From: Bulleidia sp. zg-1006
Lineage (GTDB): Bacteria; Bacillota_I; Bacilli_A; Erysipelotrichales; Erysipelotrichaceae
Assembly (NCBI RefSeq): GCF_016812035.1
Contig: NZ_CP069178.1
Coordinates: forward strand, 1,364,001 to 1,428,000
DNA length: 64,000 bases
Direction of reading: 5' to 3'
Position numbers and translations under genes: made by a program
Shown: positions 25,946-34,243 of the stretch, piece by piece
Numbering within the stretch: the stretch's first letter is position 1
How the letters are laid out: every line of letters begins with the position of its first letter
Notes under the pieces: model-generated
Told to the model about the DNA's origin: nothing
What the model saw: the letters and a program-made list of their open reading frames with translations, nothing else
Databases searched by the model: none

Positions 25946-27007
25946 ATGGGCTTTATATCAGTCGGTGTTGAAGCTGTACGCTCCACCTTAAAAGATGTTT
26001 GGAAGGATTACATTTATTGTGATGCTTTAGACAACAATACCTTAGTAACGAAAGGTCTTAATCGCAATTCCAGCAATGGTAATATCTTAAGCGATCAATC
26101 GAAAGTGATTGTTTCGGATGGTCAATGTTTACTTGTTGTTGAAAATGGGAAAGTGATTGACTTAGTGGGAGAACCTGGTGAATATATCTACGACAAAAAC
26201 GCAGAGCCAAGTATTTTCTTAGGTAGTTTCAAAGACGCTGTCAAATCTGTTTTTAGTGAAATTGGTAGCCGTTTTAGTTATGGAGGACAAGCCGGTCAAG
26301 ATCAACGTGTCTACTTCATCAACATCAAAGAAATTACCGGTTTGAAGTATGGCACACCAAATCCGATTCCTTTCCGTGTTGTAGAAGAAAAAGCCGGTAT
26401 TGATATGGATATTTCCTTGAAGGCTTTCGGTACTTATAGTATCCGCATTGTTAATCCGGTTCTTTTCTACACCAATGTTAGCGGCAATGTGGAAAATGAT
26501 TATAATTTAGACACATTAAATGAACAATTGCGTGCTGAATTATTGACCGCTCTACAACCGGCTTTAGCGAAGCTTTCCGATCAAGGCATTCGTTATAGTC
26601 AAATTCCTGGTCATACAGAGGAATTAGCCCAAAGTTTAAATGAACAATTAAGTTCTAAGTGGACGGACTTACGTGGTATTCAAATTGTGTCCTTTGGGGT
26701 CAATTCTATCGTTGCTGATGAAAATGATGAAGCAACGCTTAAATCTCTACAAAAAGCAACGGCTTTCCGTGATCCTAACTTAGCAGCGGCGAATATTGCG
26801 GCGGCTCAAGCTCAAGCCATGCAAGATGCGGCTAAAAATCCAAATGGTGCCATGATGGGCTATGTAGGTTTAAACGCCGCCCAGCAAGCCGGTGGAATTG
26901 ATGTGAACGAGCTCTACAAACAAGGCGGTCAATGGCTTTGCCCAAGTTGCCAAACCACAAATGAAGGTAAGTTCTGCAGTAACTGCGGTACTAAAAAACC
27001 AGAATAA
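25946..27007 (+). CDS. SPFH-domain protein with zinc ribbon (YdjI-like)
   Basis: 353 residues: an SPFH domain of the YdjI/virion-core type with no membrane segment, an Ala/Gln-rich stretch (about 285-300), and a C-terminal zinc ribbon with CPSC and CSNC pairs. The ATG has a strong AAAAGGAGG site. In Bacillus subtilis a similar protein is encoded with a zinc-ribbon membrane protein and a TPM-domain protein and works in a phage-shock-like membrane stress complex. The next two genes here match that set. Confidence 0.88.
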   Translation: MGFISVGVEAVRSTLKDVWKDYIYCDALDNNTLVTKGLNRNSSNGNILSDQSKVIVSDGQCLLVVENGKVIDLVGEPGEYIYDKNAEPSIFLGSFKDAVKSVFSEIGSRFSYGGQAGQDQRVYFINIKEITGLKYGTPNPIPFRVVEEKAGIDMDISLKAFGTYSIRIVNPVLFYTNVSGNVENDYNLDTLNEQLRAELLTALQPALAKLSDQGIRYSQIPGHTEELAQSLNEQLSSKWTDLRGIQIVSFGVNSIVADENDEATLKSLQKATAFRDPNLAAANIAAAQAQAMQDAAKNPNGAMMGYVGLNAAQQAGGIDVNELYKQGGQWLCPSCQTTNEGKFCSNCGTKKPE

Positions 27008-28101
27008 TGAGTCAATCTTCAACAAATATCCAGTGTTTTAACTGTGGTTCCCCTTTGCGCTTTGACGCTAGTCAACAAAAGCTCGTTTGTGATCATTGTG
27101 GTTCCATTTATTCGCCGGAAGAAGTGGATACGCGTTTAGAAAAGAGGGAAAGTAAGCCTGAGCTAAAAGGTAGCTTTGCGCAAAAAAGTAATCATTTAGA
27201 CCATTGGTCAGAAGTGGAAGAAAATCAAATGGCTTCTTACTCTTGTCAAAGCTGTGGGGCTCAAATCATAGCGGATAAAACCATGGCGGCATCTAGTTGC
27301 CCCTATTGTGCCAATCCAATGGTCATTGAATCACAAATCAATGGTGGCTTAAAACCGGATCAAATCATTCCCTTCAAGCAGGTTAAACAAACAGCCATTA
27401 ATACTTTAAAACATTTTTATAAGAATAAACCACTTCTACCCAATAACTTCAAAGAAGAAAATCACATCAAAGAAATCAAGGGAATTTATGTGCCTTTTTG
27501 GCTTTATGATGGTCGAGTTGAGGGATATAGTCAATGCAAAGCAACTGTCACCACTTCTGATTATATAGGTGATGATATATACCAACACACCCATCACTAT
27601 CTCGCAACCCGTGCCGGTGACGTTGAGTTTGAACGAGTTCCGGCCGATGCTTCTACGAAAATGCCCGATGAATTGATGGATGCGATTGAACCTTTTCATT
27701 ATGATGATTTAACGGATTTCCAAATGAGCTATCTAGCCGGTTATTTTGCGGATCGTTATGATGTCAATTCTGATGAAGATTCTAATCGTGTCGATCAGCG
27801 TATTCAAAACACAACTATACATCTTTTTAATCAAGAGTTCAGTGCTTATGATACAAGCTATCCAATTCATGAAAAATATGAAATTCATCCAGGTAGTATT
27901 CATTATGTTTTCTTGCCCGTTTGGTTATTAACCACAAGATATAAAGGTAAAAACTATCGTTTTGCGATGAATGGACAAACCGGGAAAATGGTATCCGATG
28001 ATTTACCGGTGGATAAAAAGAAAGCGCTTCGTTACTTTACTTTAACGGCACTTATTATTTTCGCTATTCTATATGTTTCGTTGTTTATACTATGGAGGTA
28101 A
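27007..28101 (+). CDS. Zinc-ribbon membrane protein (YdjG-like)
   Basis: 364 residues. Two TFIIB-type zinc ribbons: CFNCGSPL...CDHCGS near the N-terminus and CQSCGAQ...CPYC near residue 80. The middle is soluble, and the last 25 residues form one membrane segment. It overlaps the stop of the SPFH gene (TAATG). By family, it would anchor the SPFH protein at the membrane. Confidence 0.85.
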   Translation: MSQSSTNIQCFNCGSPLRFDASQQKLVCDHCGSIYSPEEVDTRLEKRESKPELKGSFAQKSNHLDHWSEVEENQMASYSCQSCGAQIIADKTMAASSCPYCANPMVIESQINGGLKPDQIIPFKQVKQTAINTLKHFYKNKPLLPNNFKEENHIKEIKGIYVPFWLYDGRVEGYSQCKATVTTSDYIGDDIYQHTHHYLATRAGDVEFERVPADASTKMPDELMDAIEPFHYDDLTDFQMSYLAGYFADRYDVNSDEDSNRVDQRIQNTTIHLFNQEFSAYDTSYPIHEKYEIHPGSIHYVFLPVWLLTTRYKGKNYRFAMNGQTGKMVSDDLPVDKKKALRYFTLTALIIFAILYVSLFILWR

Positions 28102-28104
28102 TGT

Positions 28105-28866
28105 ATGCGTAAAAAAATAACTTTTTTCTTCTTTGCATTATTACTTTTCCTTTGCCTTATTCCTGTTCAAGCTAATGAAAATACTCCTCATGTAGTTGAT
28201 AAATATGGTTTACTTTCGCAAGAACAAATCCATCAGTTAGAAGAACGCGCTCAAAAAATTGAACAGGAACATAAGATTGCTGTTTACATCCGTGTTTACC
28301 TGGATAAAGGCAGTTATTCAACGATTGAATCTTTTTCCGAAGCTATTTATAAAAATGAAAAACTTGGCTATGGTGCTAACCATGATGGTATTATGTTAGT
28401 ACTAACGATGTGGGATCGACGCTTTGATGTTGTGACCTATGGTAAAAAAGCTTCATCCATTTATACAGCTAAAAAGCGTGAAAAGATTGCTTCAGTGGTG
28501 GTGAAGAAATACTTGCGTCATAACAAGTATTATGAAGGCTTTCAACGTTTTATGAAAGAAACGGTTGATGTCATTATCATTCCTTTCTACATTCGTAGTG
28601 CAATTGTGATTTTCGTGCCTTTATTACTAGCCGGTATCTATGTTTTTAGACTTAAAAAACGACACCATAGTGCAGATATTCAACTAGAGGCATCCGATTA
28701 TACGAAAAAAGGTCTACAACTATCTCAACAAAGTGATGTCTTCTTATACACCACAACTGTTGTCATTCATAAGCCGAAGGATGATTCCGATAATGATAAT
28801 TTCGATGGTGGTGGCTTTAGTAGTTCAGAAAGCGGTGGCTTTGGTCATACCTCCGGTAGCTTCTAA
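28105..28866 (+). CDS. TPM-domain membrane protein (YdjH-like)
   Basis: 253 residues: signal peptide (ends near VQANEN), an extracytoplasmic TPM domain (VVDKYGLLSQEQIHQLEERA and GANHDGIMLVL), one membrane segment near residue 175, and a Gly/Ser-rich tail (DGGGFSSSESGGFG). It starts 3 bases after the previous gene. It is the third member of the YdjGHI-like set, probably in the same membrane complex. Confidence 0.87.
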   Translation: MRKKITFFFFALLLFLCLIPVQANENTPHVVDKYGLLSQEQIHQLEERAQKIEQEHKIAVYIRVYLDKGSYSTIESFSEAIYKNEKLGYGANHDGIMLVLTMWDRRFDVVTYGKKASSIYTAKKREKIASVVVKKYLRHNKYYEGFQRFMKETVDVIIIPFYIRSAIVIFVPLLLAGIYVFRLKKRHHSADIQLEASDYTKKGLQLSQQSDVFLYTTTVVIHKPKDDSDNDNFDGGGFSSSESGGFGHTSGSF

Positions 28867-29438
28867 CGAATTCTTTTAGCGACAGCTAATCCATCTCCGA
28901 TTTCTAAATAAAAATCGGTTTGGAAACGCTTGTCGTTTTTTAGTCTTTCTTGAAACTTTTTAAGCTTATGAACTAACTGTTTCGTACTACGATTGTTGGT
29001 TTTAGAATCATCTTTCACAAGACCATGAAAAGCTAAATTATCAAACACAAAATAGCTACCAATATGACTATTCCCAATAAAATGTTCTACATAACGTGCG
29101 TATTGAGCCTTCGCCACATCCACAAAGATAAAATCATAATCTTGGTAACTTTTAAAATTAGCCGCATCTTCTAAATAAGCATGAATGCGATTTTCTAATT
29201 TCTCTTCTTGAATATTTTGTAAAGCTTGTTGATAACGCTCGACATCAATTTCCAAGCTATCAATACGCATATCAAAGCGTACCTTTGCCATTTGAATAGC
29301 AGAATAGCCAATCGCCGTACCTATTTCTAAGATGGATTGGATTTCTGTATGTTCATTTAAAAAAGATAATAAAAACGCAAGACCACTATCTTGCATAATA
29401 GGGATGTGATTCTGTTTCGCTTTTATTTTTAAATCCAT
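28863..29438 (-). CDS. SAM-dependent O-methyltransferase
   Basis: 191 residues with the class I fold of the O-methyltransferase family 3/TrmR group. SAM loop EIGTAIGYSAIQMA, acidic residue in SLEIDVERYQQA, and YDFIFVDVAKAQY and FVFDNLAFHG as metal and substrate sites. Members modify small catechol-like molecules or tRNA wobble uridines. Convergent with, and overlapping by 4 bases, the TPM-domain gene. Confidence 0.85.
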   Translation of the reverse strand: MDLKIKAKQNHIPIMQDSGLAFLLSFLNEHTEIQSILEIGTAIGYSAIQMAKVRFDMRIDSLEIDVERYQQALQNIQEEKLENRIHAYLEDAANFKSYQDYDFIFVDVAKAQYARYVEHFIGNSHIGSYFVFDNLAFHGLVKDDSKTNNRSTKQLVHKLKKFQERLKNDKRFQTDFYLEIGDGLAVAKRIR

Positions 29439-29488
29439 ATAACTATTTTACTTTTTCCCGCTTCATTTCTACAATAGAAATTTGTCTA

Positions 29489-29528
29489 AATACAAAAAAA
29501 TCCTAGCTCATCAGTTAGGATTTTTTAA
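29489..29528. terminator. Bidirectional terminator after the sigma-like SH3b gene
   Basis: AAAAAAATCCTA and TAGGATTTTTTA arms with an inner CT/AG pair. It lies upstream of the methyltransferase and just downstream of the sigma-like protein gene on the minus strand. Confidence 0.8.
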
Positions 29529-29532
29529 TGAA

Positions 29533-30630
29533 TTAGTTTGTGGCTTTTTCAAAATTCACATAACCCAATGGATTCGCAATCCATCTATTTTCTCCAATAC
29601 GATACCAAGTGTAATTGTCCGCTTGTTTTATTTCTAAAACATCATAACTTTCACCTTGTTTCAAAGTTCCTAAATCTTTACCTTTGGTCGTTGGTTGATT
29701 ACGAACATGAAGACCTGTCTTAGTGATATTTACTTTACCTAATGTGGCTTCCTTAGATGGACTTGGTGTTTCTGGTTTTGTCTGTTCTATTTGTTGAGCA
29801 GGCGTTGTCGGTTGTTCATTCGGAGTTGTCGTTTGTTGCGTAGTTGGCGTTGTTACTTGGTTTTTATTCTTATTGCCAAAGAAATAATCTAAGGCCAGCC
29901 ATTCCACAGTCAAGATAATAACACCTACCAGGATATAAATCATGGTCGTCTTCCAACCGCTCTTTTTCTTTTGTTCTTTTAGTTCTTCCTGCTCATCCTC
30001 TTCTTCTATCTCTTTCACATAAGCAGGCACTTTTTCTACCATAACTGATGTGGTAGGCATTCGCTCGGAAAGGGATATTTCAGTTGGCTCAGAAACATTT
30101 AATAATCGAGAATAATCCTCAAAAGAAAAGCCTTCAGCCGATAAATGGTTCTTGGCTCTTTCCAGTAAAGAATGCACATCTTCTTTCGATAAACAAATCT
30201 TAGAAGCAATGGCATCTTCATCCATCTTTTTAATAGCAAAAAGATTTAAAACTGTTCTTTCCCCATCGCTTAAACCATCGCTATACGCAAATACCTTTGC
30301 CCAAGCATTTTCATCATCCACTAAGCCAACTTCCTTTACTTCTCCTGTTTCAAACGGATTAAAAGGCAATAAGCTTTCTAAAGCCTTATCCATCGTTTCC
30401 CGGGATAACCATGTCTCAAAATGATCCACATGATTTAAGGCTTCATCTAAATTAGTGAATACTTTCGTAATCGTGTTCTTCGTAATGAATTTCGCTAATT
30501 CTTTGTTCCCTGTGTATAACTTTGAATTACGATAAATTTCTTGTTGATAACTTTTGACTAATTTATTTAAACCGTCAACATTTCCACTCTTCGCTTCCTG
30601 AAGAATAACCTTTAATGTATTTTTATCCAT
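29533..30630 (-). CDS. Membrane-anchored sigma-like protein with SH3b domain
   Basis: 365 residues in three parts. The N-terminal 190 residues resemble an ECF-type sigma factor: EAKSGNVDGLNKLVKSYQQEIYRNSKLYTGN as region 2 and LSDGERTVLNLFAIKKMDEDAIASKICLSKEDVHSLLERAK as region 4. One membrane segment follows at about 226-248, then a Thr/Pro/Gln-rich linker, then an SH3b domain (VNITKTGLHVRNQPTTKGKDLG). So a cytoplasmic sigma-like part is fused to an outside domain that may touch the wall. It stands next to a lipoprotein gene on the same strand. Confidence 0.75.
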   Translation of the reverse strand: MDKNTLKVILQEAKSGNVDGLNKLVKSYQQEIYRNSKLYTGNKELAKFITKNTITKVFTNLDEALNHVDHFETWLSRETMDKALESLLPFNPFETGEVKEVGLVDDENAWAKVFAYSDGLSDGERTVLNLFAIKKMDEDAIASKICLSKEDVHSLLERAKNHLSAEGFSFEDYSRLLNVSEPTEISLSERMPTTSVMVEKVPAYVKEIEEEDEQEELKEQKKKSGWKTTMIYILVGVIILTVEWLALDYFFGNKNKNQVTTPTTQQTTTPNEQPTTPAQQIEQTKPETPSPSKEATLGKVNITKTGLHVRNQPTTKGKDLGTLKQGESYDVLEIKQADNYTWYRIGENRWIANPLGYVNFEKATN

Positions 30631-30656
30631 AATTACCTCTACCCATATATTATAAT

Positions 30657-31772
30657 CTATTTTTTCTCATCTATGAAATCACTACTGCTTAATCCACAAT
30701 AATAAAGCTCTAATTTAAAATAATCCTTTACTTTTTTGAAAATATCCAGGTTGTTTTGCGAACAAGCACTCGATTTCGCCCCATTGTTGAAATTGTAAGT
30801 ACAGCTTCCTGTACTGGCGATATTACTCTTCCAGTTATAAACATACTCCAAAGAATAATTTTTATATTGGAAGCTTGTTATATCAAATAAAAAGCTATAT
30901 TCCTCGTGACTATTGAATTTAGACTTAAACTCATTATCCGATACCTTTTTGTAATCCAAACGACCGACTAGACGTTTCTTTAAGGTCGCTAAAACATCAT
31001 TTTCCGGCGTATCATCGGTTTTCGTTTTAGCTTTTATTTGTGAAGTATCAATATTCTTAAAGTGAACGTATTTCTTTTCTTGTTCTTTTTGGGCTTCTGA
31101 AATAGAAATCTTTGTGCTGCCAACTTGACTTCTTTCGGCTTTGGATTGATATTCCACTTCAACCTTCTGATTATTCTTTTTAATTTCTAAAGTGAATTTC
31201 ACTGTTTCGGAAATGAATGTATTTCCTTGGAAAGTATCTATAATTTCATTCTTCTTTACTTTCAATTCATCCATTTTATTTAAACCATAGCTATCAAAAT
31301 GGTTTAAGAACACTTCTTTCGCCGGCTCCGGTTTATAGGAGTAAGTATACACTCCATTTTTCACTCGATAGCTTTCTAATTGTTCTGCCTTTATAGTCCG
31401 CAATGGTTCAATTGGCACTAACATCGTTTTAATTAAGGCATCCATTCCCATTTCTTCATAATAAGAAACACCATTGAAAGTATTGTGAATTCTTCCATTG
31501 TAATAATTCCCTTTGATGATTGAACGCTGACCATTCGCATTGATATTTTGCGAAAGGATGGCTTCATTACCTTTCCTTTGCAGTAAAGCATCTTGGGCAT
31601 AGGTATCCAATGTTTCATTAGCGAATTTCAACTTATATTGCGAATGCACTGCAACGGTATAGTTATCACCCTTCTGTTCTTGCGGAAAGGATTGGAGCTT
31701 GATAGGTTCTGTTTTCTTAGTTCCGCAGGCAACTAATGCCAAGCATAATAAACAAGCTAATAATTTTTTCAT
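30657..31772 (-). CDS. Lipoprotein of unknown function
   Basis: 371 residues. A short signal peptide ends in the lipobox LVAC, giving a Cys-anchored outer-face lipoprotein. The rest is soluble and Lys-rich, with no recognised motif. It lies 27 bases upstream of the sigma-like SH3b gene on the same strand, so the two may be cotranscribed and act together at the envelope. Confidence 0.7.
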   Translation of the reverse strand: MKKLLACLLCLALVACGTKKTEPIKLQSFPQEQKGDNYTVAVHSQYKLKFANETLDTYAQDALLQRKGNEAILSQNINANGQRSIIKGNYYNGRIHNTFNGVSYYEEMGMDALIKTMLVPIEPLRTIKAEQLESYRVKNGVYTYSYKPEPAKEVFLNHFDSYGLNKMDELKVKKNEIIDTFQGNTFISETVKFTLEIKKNNQKVEVEYQSKAERSQVGSTKISISEAQKEQEKKYVHFKNIDTSQIKAKTKTDDTPENDVLATLKKRLVGRLDYKKVSDNEFKSKFNSHEEYSFLFDITSFQYKNYSLEYVYNWKSNIASTGSCTYNFNNGAKSSACSQNNLDIFKKVKDYFKLELYYCGLSSSDFIDEKK

Positions 31773-31821
31773 ACGTCTATTTTATCCTATTTTTTAAGAA
31801 TATGAGAATAGAAAAGAATTC

Positions 31822-31850
31822 TTGACTATCTTGGAAAAATAATTTAATGA
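31822..31850 (+). promoter_or_regulatory. Promoter of the FAD-oxidoreductase gene
   Basis: TTGACT, a 17-base spacer and TAATGA, ahead of an AAAGGAGG ribosome binding site. A 10-base palindrome AAGAATTCTT (31814-31823) overlaps the -35 and could be an operator. Confidence 0.65.
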
Positions 31851-31871
31851 TAAATAACAAAGGAGGCTTTT

Positions 31872-33212
31872 ATGTGTGCCGTTAAAAATATACCTGTTTT
31901 AGATGAATATGATGTTTGTGTCATTGGCGGTGGTAGTGCTGGATGTAGTACTGCCTATACCTGTGCAAAATATGGATTGAAAACTTTAATTGTTGAAAAA
32001 AGTACTAAGTTAGGTGGTTCCTCTAACAATGCTCTAGTGACACCGATGATGCGCTCTTATACCAAGCACCACCCTAATTTTTATGATTTAGTCAACCAAT
32101 TAAACACTTATGCGCATACAGAAGATCAACAAGGTTCTGGACAAATTTGGTTTTCGGCAGAAGCGATGAATAATAGCTGGGAAAGCTTATACACCAATGT
32201 GAATGGACATATTCTTTACGATACAAGTTTAATTGATGTGAATATTGAAAATGGAACTATTGTTTCCATTGTGGTGGACTGTGTTGAAGGCTTATACGAA
32301 ATAAAAGCGAAACATTTTGTGGATGCTACCGGTGATGCCAAGCTTTCTCGTTTATCGGGTATTCCTGTGGAACATGGTGATCATCATTTAGAAAATCAAA
32401 TTAGTTCCTTACGCTTTGAAATGGGTGGTATTGATATTGAGAAATTCCGTGCATATGTTTTCTCATTAAATGACAGCTACAGCATTCATCGAACTAAAAA
32501 AGATTACTTTGAAGCGGCAATGGTTGTTCATAAAGGATTTGCAATGGAACCCCTTTTTCAAAAGGGAGTTGAACAAGGCTATCTAATTCCAAGTGATTTG
32601 CATTATTTTCAGTGTTATTCCATCCCCGATAAACCGGGTGGAATGTCTTTCAACTGTCCTCATATCGTTATGATGAAAGATAATACAAATGCTGTTGAAA
32701 GATCAAAAGCTTATGTGTATGGTCATCAAGCCATTCAACGTTTAGTCACCTTTCTAAAAGCCATGATGCCGGGCTTTGAACATTCCTTCCTATTGCAAGT
32801 AGCGAACCAATTAGGCATTCGTGAATCTTGGCGTATCGTTGGTCAATATCAAATGCAAGAGGATGCATACGCAACTATGGCTCGCTTTGAAGATGCGATT
32901 GCTCGTGGGGATTGGTATATTGACGTCCACTCAGCCAGTCAATCCTTAGTGCACCAAAAGTCTTACCAAAAAGGTGACTACTATGAAATACCTTATCGCT
33001 CGCTTATTACAAATGAATTAGACAATCTAATTGTGGTTGGCCGTTGTATCTCTGCTACTTTCTTAATGCAAGCTAGTATTCGTATTATTCCAACTTGTAT
33101 TGATATTGGTGAAGCGGCTGGAGAAGCCATTCATCTTTGTGAAGTCGATAAGTGCTCCCTCAAAAAACTAGATGGTAAAAAGCTTTCTAAGTTAATAAAT
33201 AATTATCGTTAA
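31872..33212 (+). CDS. FAD-dependent oxidoreductase
   Basis: 446 residues. The N-terminal dinucleotide fold is CVIGGGSAGCSTAYTCAKYG with EK at the end of strand 2. A second FAD contact is at VDATGDAKLSRLSG, and the C-terminal NLIVVGRCISATFLMQASIRIIPTCIDIGEAAGEA closes the site. This is the FAD_oxidored group whose members oxidise or reduce unknown, often acidic or sugar-derived, substrates. It has its own promoter and leads the catabolic cluster that follows. Confidence 0.87.
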   Translation: MCAVKNIPVLDEYDVCVIGGGSAGCSTAYTCAKYGLKTLIVEKSTKLGGSSNNALVTPMMRSYTKHHPNFYDLVNQLNTYAHTEDQQGSGQIWFSAEAMNNSWESLYTNVNGHILYDTSLIDVNIENGTIVSIVVDCVEGLYEIKAKHFVDATGDAKLSRLSGIPVEHGDHHLENQISSLRFEMGGIDIEKFRAYVFSLNDSYSIHRTKKDYFEAAMVVHKGFAMEPLFQKGVEQGYLIPSDLHYFQCYSIPDKPGGMSFNCPHIVMMKDNTNAVERSKAYVYGHQAIQRLVTFLKAMMPGFEHSFLLQVANQLGIRESWRIVGQYQMQEDAYATMARFEDAIARGDWYIDVHSASQSLVHQKSYQKGDYYEIPYRSLITNELDNLIVVGRCISATFLMQASIRIIPTCIDIGEAAGEAIHLCEVDKCSLKKLDGKKLSKLINNYR

Positions 33213-33230
33213 AAAATCGCTTTTGTTCTA

Positions 33231-33260
33231 TTGCATTTCTAAAACTAGAAGTGTTAGAAT
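33231..33260 (+). promoter_or_regulatory. Promoter of the ROK-type regulator gene
   Basis: TTGCAT, an 18-base spacer and TAGAAT. The palindromic operator lies 11 bases downstream. Confidence 0.6.
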
Positions 33261-33271
33261 GAAAGCGGTTA

Positions 33272-33296
33272 ATTTATTTCGGACTCCGAAATAAAT
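33272..33296 (+). promoter_or_regulatory. Perfect palindromic operator, NagC/ROK type
   Basis: ATTTATTTCGGA and TCCGAAATAAAT flank a single C: 12-base arms with no mismatch. The TTATTT...AAATAA frame is like that bound by NagC/Mlc/XylR proteins. It lies between promoter and ATG of a ROK-type regulator, so bound protein would block transcription of its own gene and probably of the genes after it. Confidence 0.75.
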
Positions 33297-33309
33297 AGAA
33301 AGAAAGTCC

Positions 33310-34203
33310 ATGAAACATTTAAAGATTGAAGAAATTCGTAAACAAAATAAACATTTACTTAAGGAAACCATTCATCATCATCCCGGTATTTCCAGAATAG
33401 AGCTATCAAAATTGGTTGATTTGGCTCCTAGTACTGTCACGGAGATTGTGAATGAACTGTTGGAAGATGGCATTCTTCAAGAAAAGAAAAGTGCCATTCA
33501 AAGAAAAGGAAGACCTGCCAAAAAGCTTTACTTTCAAGATAATTCGCTTCCGTATCTGTTGATTGAATTTAGAGCCAAAATAATTTATACCTATGTCTAT
33601 TCTTTAAATCACGAATTACTAGAATCAAGAAACTTCTATAATCAAGAAAATGACGGTAGCCTCATTTTTGAATGGGTGAAAGATATGTTCCCCAAGAATT
33701 GTGTTTCTAAAATCGGCTTGTTGGTTCATGATGATACCCAGCTTTCCGACTTAAACGTTCTTTATGATACTGGTTATGTTTCACAAATTTTAACCATTCG
33801 TGATGCTTTAAAGGATTATTACCATTGTCCTGTTGAAGAACAGGTTTCCGGTCTAACAACCCTATCGGAACTCATGGCTCTCTCTCTTCATAAACAAGAT
33901 GCGTTCATTTGTGTTTCTAAGAAGATTGAAGGAAAAATCTTATTGGAAAATGAGGTTATTCCCTTGAATCGGGATTATTTAAGTGAGATTTTCAACTCTA
34001 ATTTAGAAGTTATCGCAACACAATTAAATCAATTACGCCGTTTCTTAAACTTAAAGAATATATTTATTTATTGCTTAAATGAGAAAAGCTTTGGACGCTA
34101 TATGGATTTGAATAGCTTATCCATTACGGTATATCAAGTGAATTCAAGCTTATCCAGGCAGGTCTTATTTCATAAGATGCTACTAATTGGAACCAACGGT
34201 TAA
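33310..34203 (+). CDS. ROK-family-type transcriptional regulator, reduced C-terminus
   Basis: 297 residues. The N-terminus is a MarR-like winged helix as in NagC/XylR (HPGISRIELSKLVDLAPSTVTEIVNELLEDGILQ, then GRPAKKLYF). The remaining 220 residues follow the size of a degenerate ROK effector domain, but the sugar-kinase glycine motif and zinc cysteines are not seen. It is about 80 residues shorter than usual. The perfect palindrome just upstream suggests it controls itself and the cluster. Confidence 0.78.
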   Translation: MKHLKIEEIRKQNKHLLKETIHHHPGISRIELSKLVDLAPSTVTEIVNELLEDGILQEKKSAIQRKGRPAKKLYFQDNSLPYLLIEFRAKIIYTYVYSLNHELLESRNFYNQENDGSLIFEWVKDMFPKNCVSKIGLLVHDDTQLSDLNVLYDTGYVSQILTIRDALKDYYHCPVEEQVSGLTTLSELMALSLHKQDAFICVSKKIEGKILLENEVIPLNRDYLSEIFNSNLEVIATQLNQLRRFLNLKNIFIYCLNEKSFGRYMDLNSLSITVYQVNSSLSRQVLFHKMLLIGTNG

Positions 34204-34243
34204 AACCGTGTTCATACAAAACATATAGGAGGATAGAAAGTAT

